Assembly: GCA_020073485.1 (NCBI GenBank)
Contig: JAIQFB010000007.1
Span: 62,001 to 126,000 of the forward strand
From: Terriglobia bacterium
Lineage (GTDB): Bacteria > Acidobacteriota > Terriglobia > Acidiferrales > UBA7541
Direction: 5' to 3'
DNA: 64,000 bases
A program made the translations under genes and the position numbers. Within the stretch, counting starts at the first letter, position 1; each line of letters opens with the position of its first letter. Shown here in pieces: positions 63,231 to 64,000 of this stretch. The notes beneath the pieces were generated by a model. That model worked only from the letters and a program-made list of their open reading frames with translations, ran no database searches and was not told where the DNA came from.

Positions 63231-64000
63231 CTAGCGCATGGGTTCGGGAATGGACGAAATCGGGTCGATATCCACGGGCACGTCGGAGGCGGCGCCGAGC
63301 GCCTTGGCCAGTTCCGGAGGCACCGTGCCGTACTTGGCAAACCACGCCTCCACGCGCGCGCGGTCTCCCGTGGCTTCCTGCTCGAGCAGTTCCTTGCCCA
63401 GGGCCGCGACGGCCGCGGGCATGCCGTTCAGATCGATCACGTAACGGCCTGAAGCGGTGTCGCGCGTGACGACTCCGCGTTCGGAGAAAAAGTTAAATTC
63501 CATGATTTCCGCGCGGCCATGCGCTTCGGCCACTCCGAAGCGGACCGTGCGGAAAATTCCCGCGACTTCCGACGCATAGTATCCGTTCAGTTTTTCCTTG
63601 GGCAGGTCGCCGTGGTCCACCAGCCATTTCAGTCCGTAGAGGCCGACGATGTCCGCCTTCGCTTCTTCCAGGCCCGCGTAGGTCGGCCCGATCGCGGCGC
63701 GAACGTCGACGCGACCCGCGGGAGTGCGCGCAAACGCGGGGCCCAAGCCGTGCGAAATTTCATGCATCATCGTGGTCGCAAGATAGCCCTCGGCGGATGC
63801 CAGCGCGGCTTGGTCGGGGCGCAGCAGCCGCTGGGCGACGGGAAGAATCACGTAGTTAACGCGCGCATCCATGTAATTCTTGAAGAAAATCTTCTTCGAT
63901 CCTTTTTGTTCGTGGATGCGGGGATCGTTGGGCAAATTATCGGCCACGGCCTGGTAGCCGTGCCGCAAATCGCCCGCGCGGTACGGCGTGTCCATCACTT
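63231..64000 (-). CDS. Partial M49-like zinc peptidase (C-terminal part)
   Basis: The frame is open to the right edge, so the N-terminus lies outside; 255 residues are seen. Zinc motif HEISHG with a later EEAKAD corresponds to the HExxxH and EExxxD signatures of dipeptidyl-peptidase III-like (M49) enzymes, which cut dipeptides from small peptides. Also visible are FKNYMDARVNYVILP and LEEAKADIVGLYGL. The gene before it on the minus strand encodes the small membrane protein, 35 bases downstream. Confidence 0.75.
   Translation of the reverse strand, partial: VMDTPYRAGDLRHGYQAVADNLPNDPRIHEQKGSKKIFFKNYMDARVNYVILPVAQRLLRPDQAALASAEGYLATTMMHEISHGLGPAFARTPAGRVDVRAAIGPTYAGLEEAKADIVGLYGLKWLVDHGDLPKEKLNGYYASEVAGIFRTVRFGVAEAHGRAEIMEFNFFSERGVVTRDTASGRYVIDLNGMPAAVAALGKELLEQEATGDRARVEAWFAKYGTVPPELAKALGAASDVPVDIDPISSIPEPMR

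Noticed and set aside
1-64000. tRNA, rRNA, riboswitch or prophage genes
   Set aside because: I looked for cloverleaf-type ends, rRNA-like conserved stretches and phage or transposase motifs and saw none; a covariance-model search would be needed to exclude small RNAs.

Overview
The window is a gene-dense, GC-rich stretch of a bacterial chromosome. The content points to Acidobacteriota: a Ser/Thr kinase with TolB-like and TPR modules, an Hsp20 with an N-terminal DUF2934-like segment, a DUF6152-like secreted protein, many signal-peptide beta-propeller proteins, and palindromic repeats in intergenic gaps. This assignment is inference; there is no rRNA gene to confirm it. I found no tRNA, rRNA, CRISPR array, transposase or prophage gene. 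The window appears to be core chromosome with small accessory insertions.

Layout. 1-8 kb: partial lipoprotein with an FnIII domain, secreted redoxin fusion, ABC-F ATPase, TSUP permease, SPFH protein, an RsbW/RsbV-like pair, a cold-shock protein, and a membrane-anchored TPR protein. 8-13 kb: two Met-rich secreted proteins (probably metal or copper related), a pair of small secreted proteins, and a secreted beta-propeller. 13-22 kb: core metabolism, with dgt followed by yceD-rpmF-plsX-fabD-fabG-acpP-fabF and etfBA. Good sigma70-type promoters precede dgt, yceD and acpP. 22-31 kb: a secreted GSDH-like dehydrogenase, MFS permease, YncE-like propeller, orphan ModA, a damaged mazEF pair, FKBP isomerase, thiolase and a ferredoxin/metallo-beta-lactamase fusion. 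31-39 kb: homoserine dehydrogenase, NCS2-like permease, a dihydroxyphthalate-decarboxylase-like protein, an ABC exporter and a secreted cyclase. 39-46 kb: a lysR gene divergent from gltBD, with a perfect LysR-type operator-like palindrome between them. 46-54 kb: DinB-like protein, a small ORF plus STAS protein, DHA2 exporter, Ser/Thr kinase, a frameshifted HEAT-repeat gene and Hsp20. 54-64 kb: alpha/beta hydrolase, a two-gene redox/two-component locus, DUF4010 protein, polytopic membrane protein, metallophosphoesterase, small membrane protein and a partial M49-like peptidase.

The most unusual locus is 55323-58383. A response-regulator receiver is fused to a cysteine-less glutaredoxin-like domain and a thioredoxin-reductase-like FAD domain that lacks the redox CxxC. 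It lies four bases upstream of a histidine kinase whose sensor is a cyclic-nucleotide-binding domain. This looks like a phospho-relay whose output is a flavoenzyme. Other points worth a second look are the mazEF pair with a frameshift at the antitoxin start, the lysR/gltB operator, an apparently leaderless dgt, and several families of palindromic repeats, some of which overlap gene stop codons.
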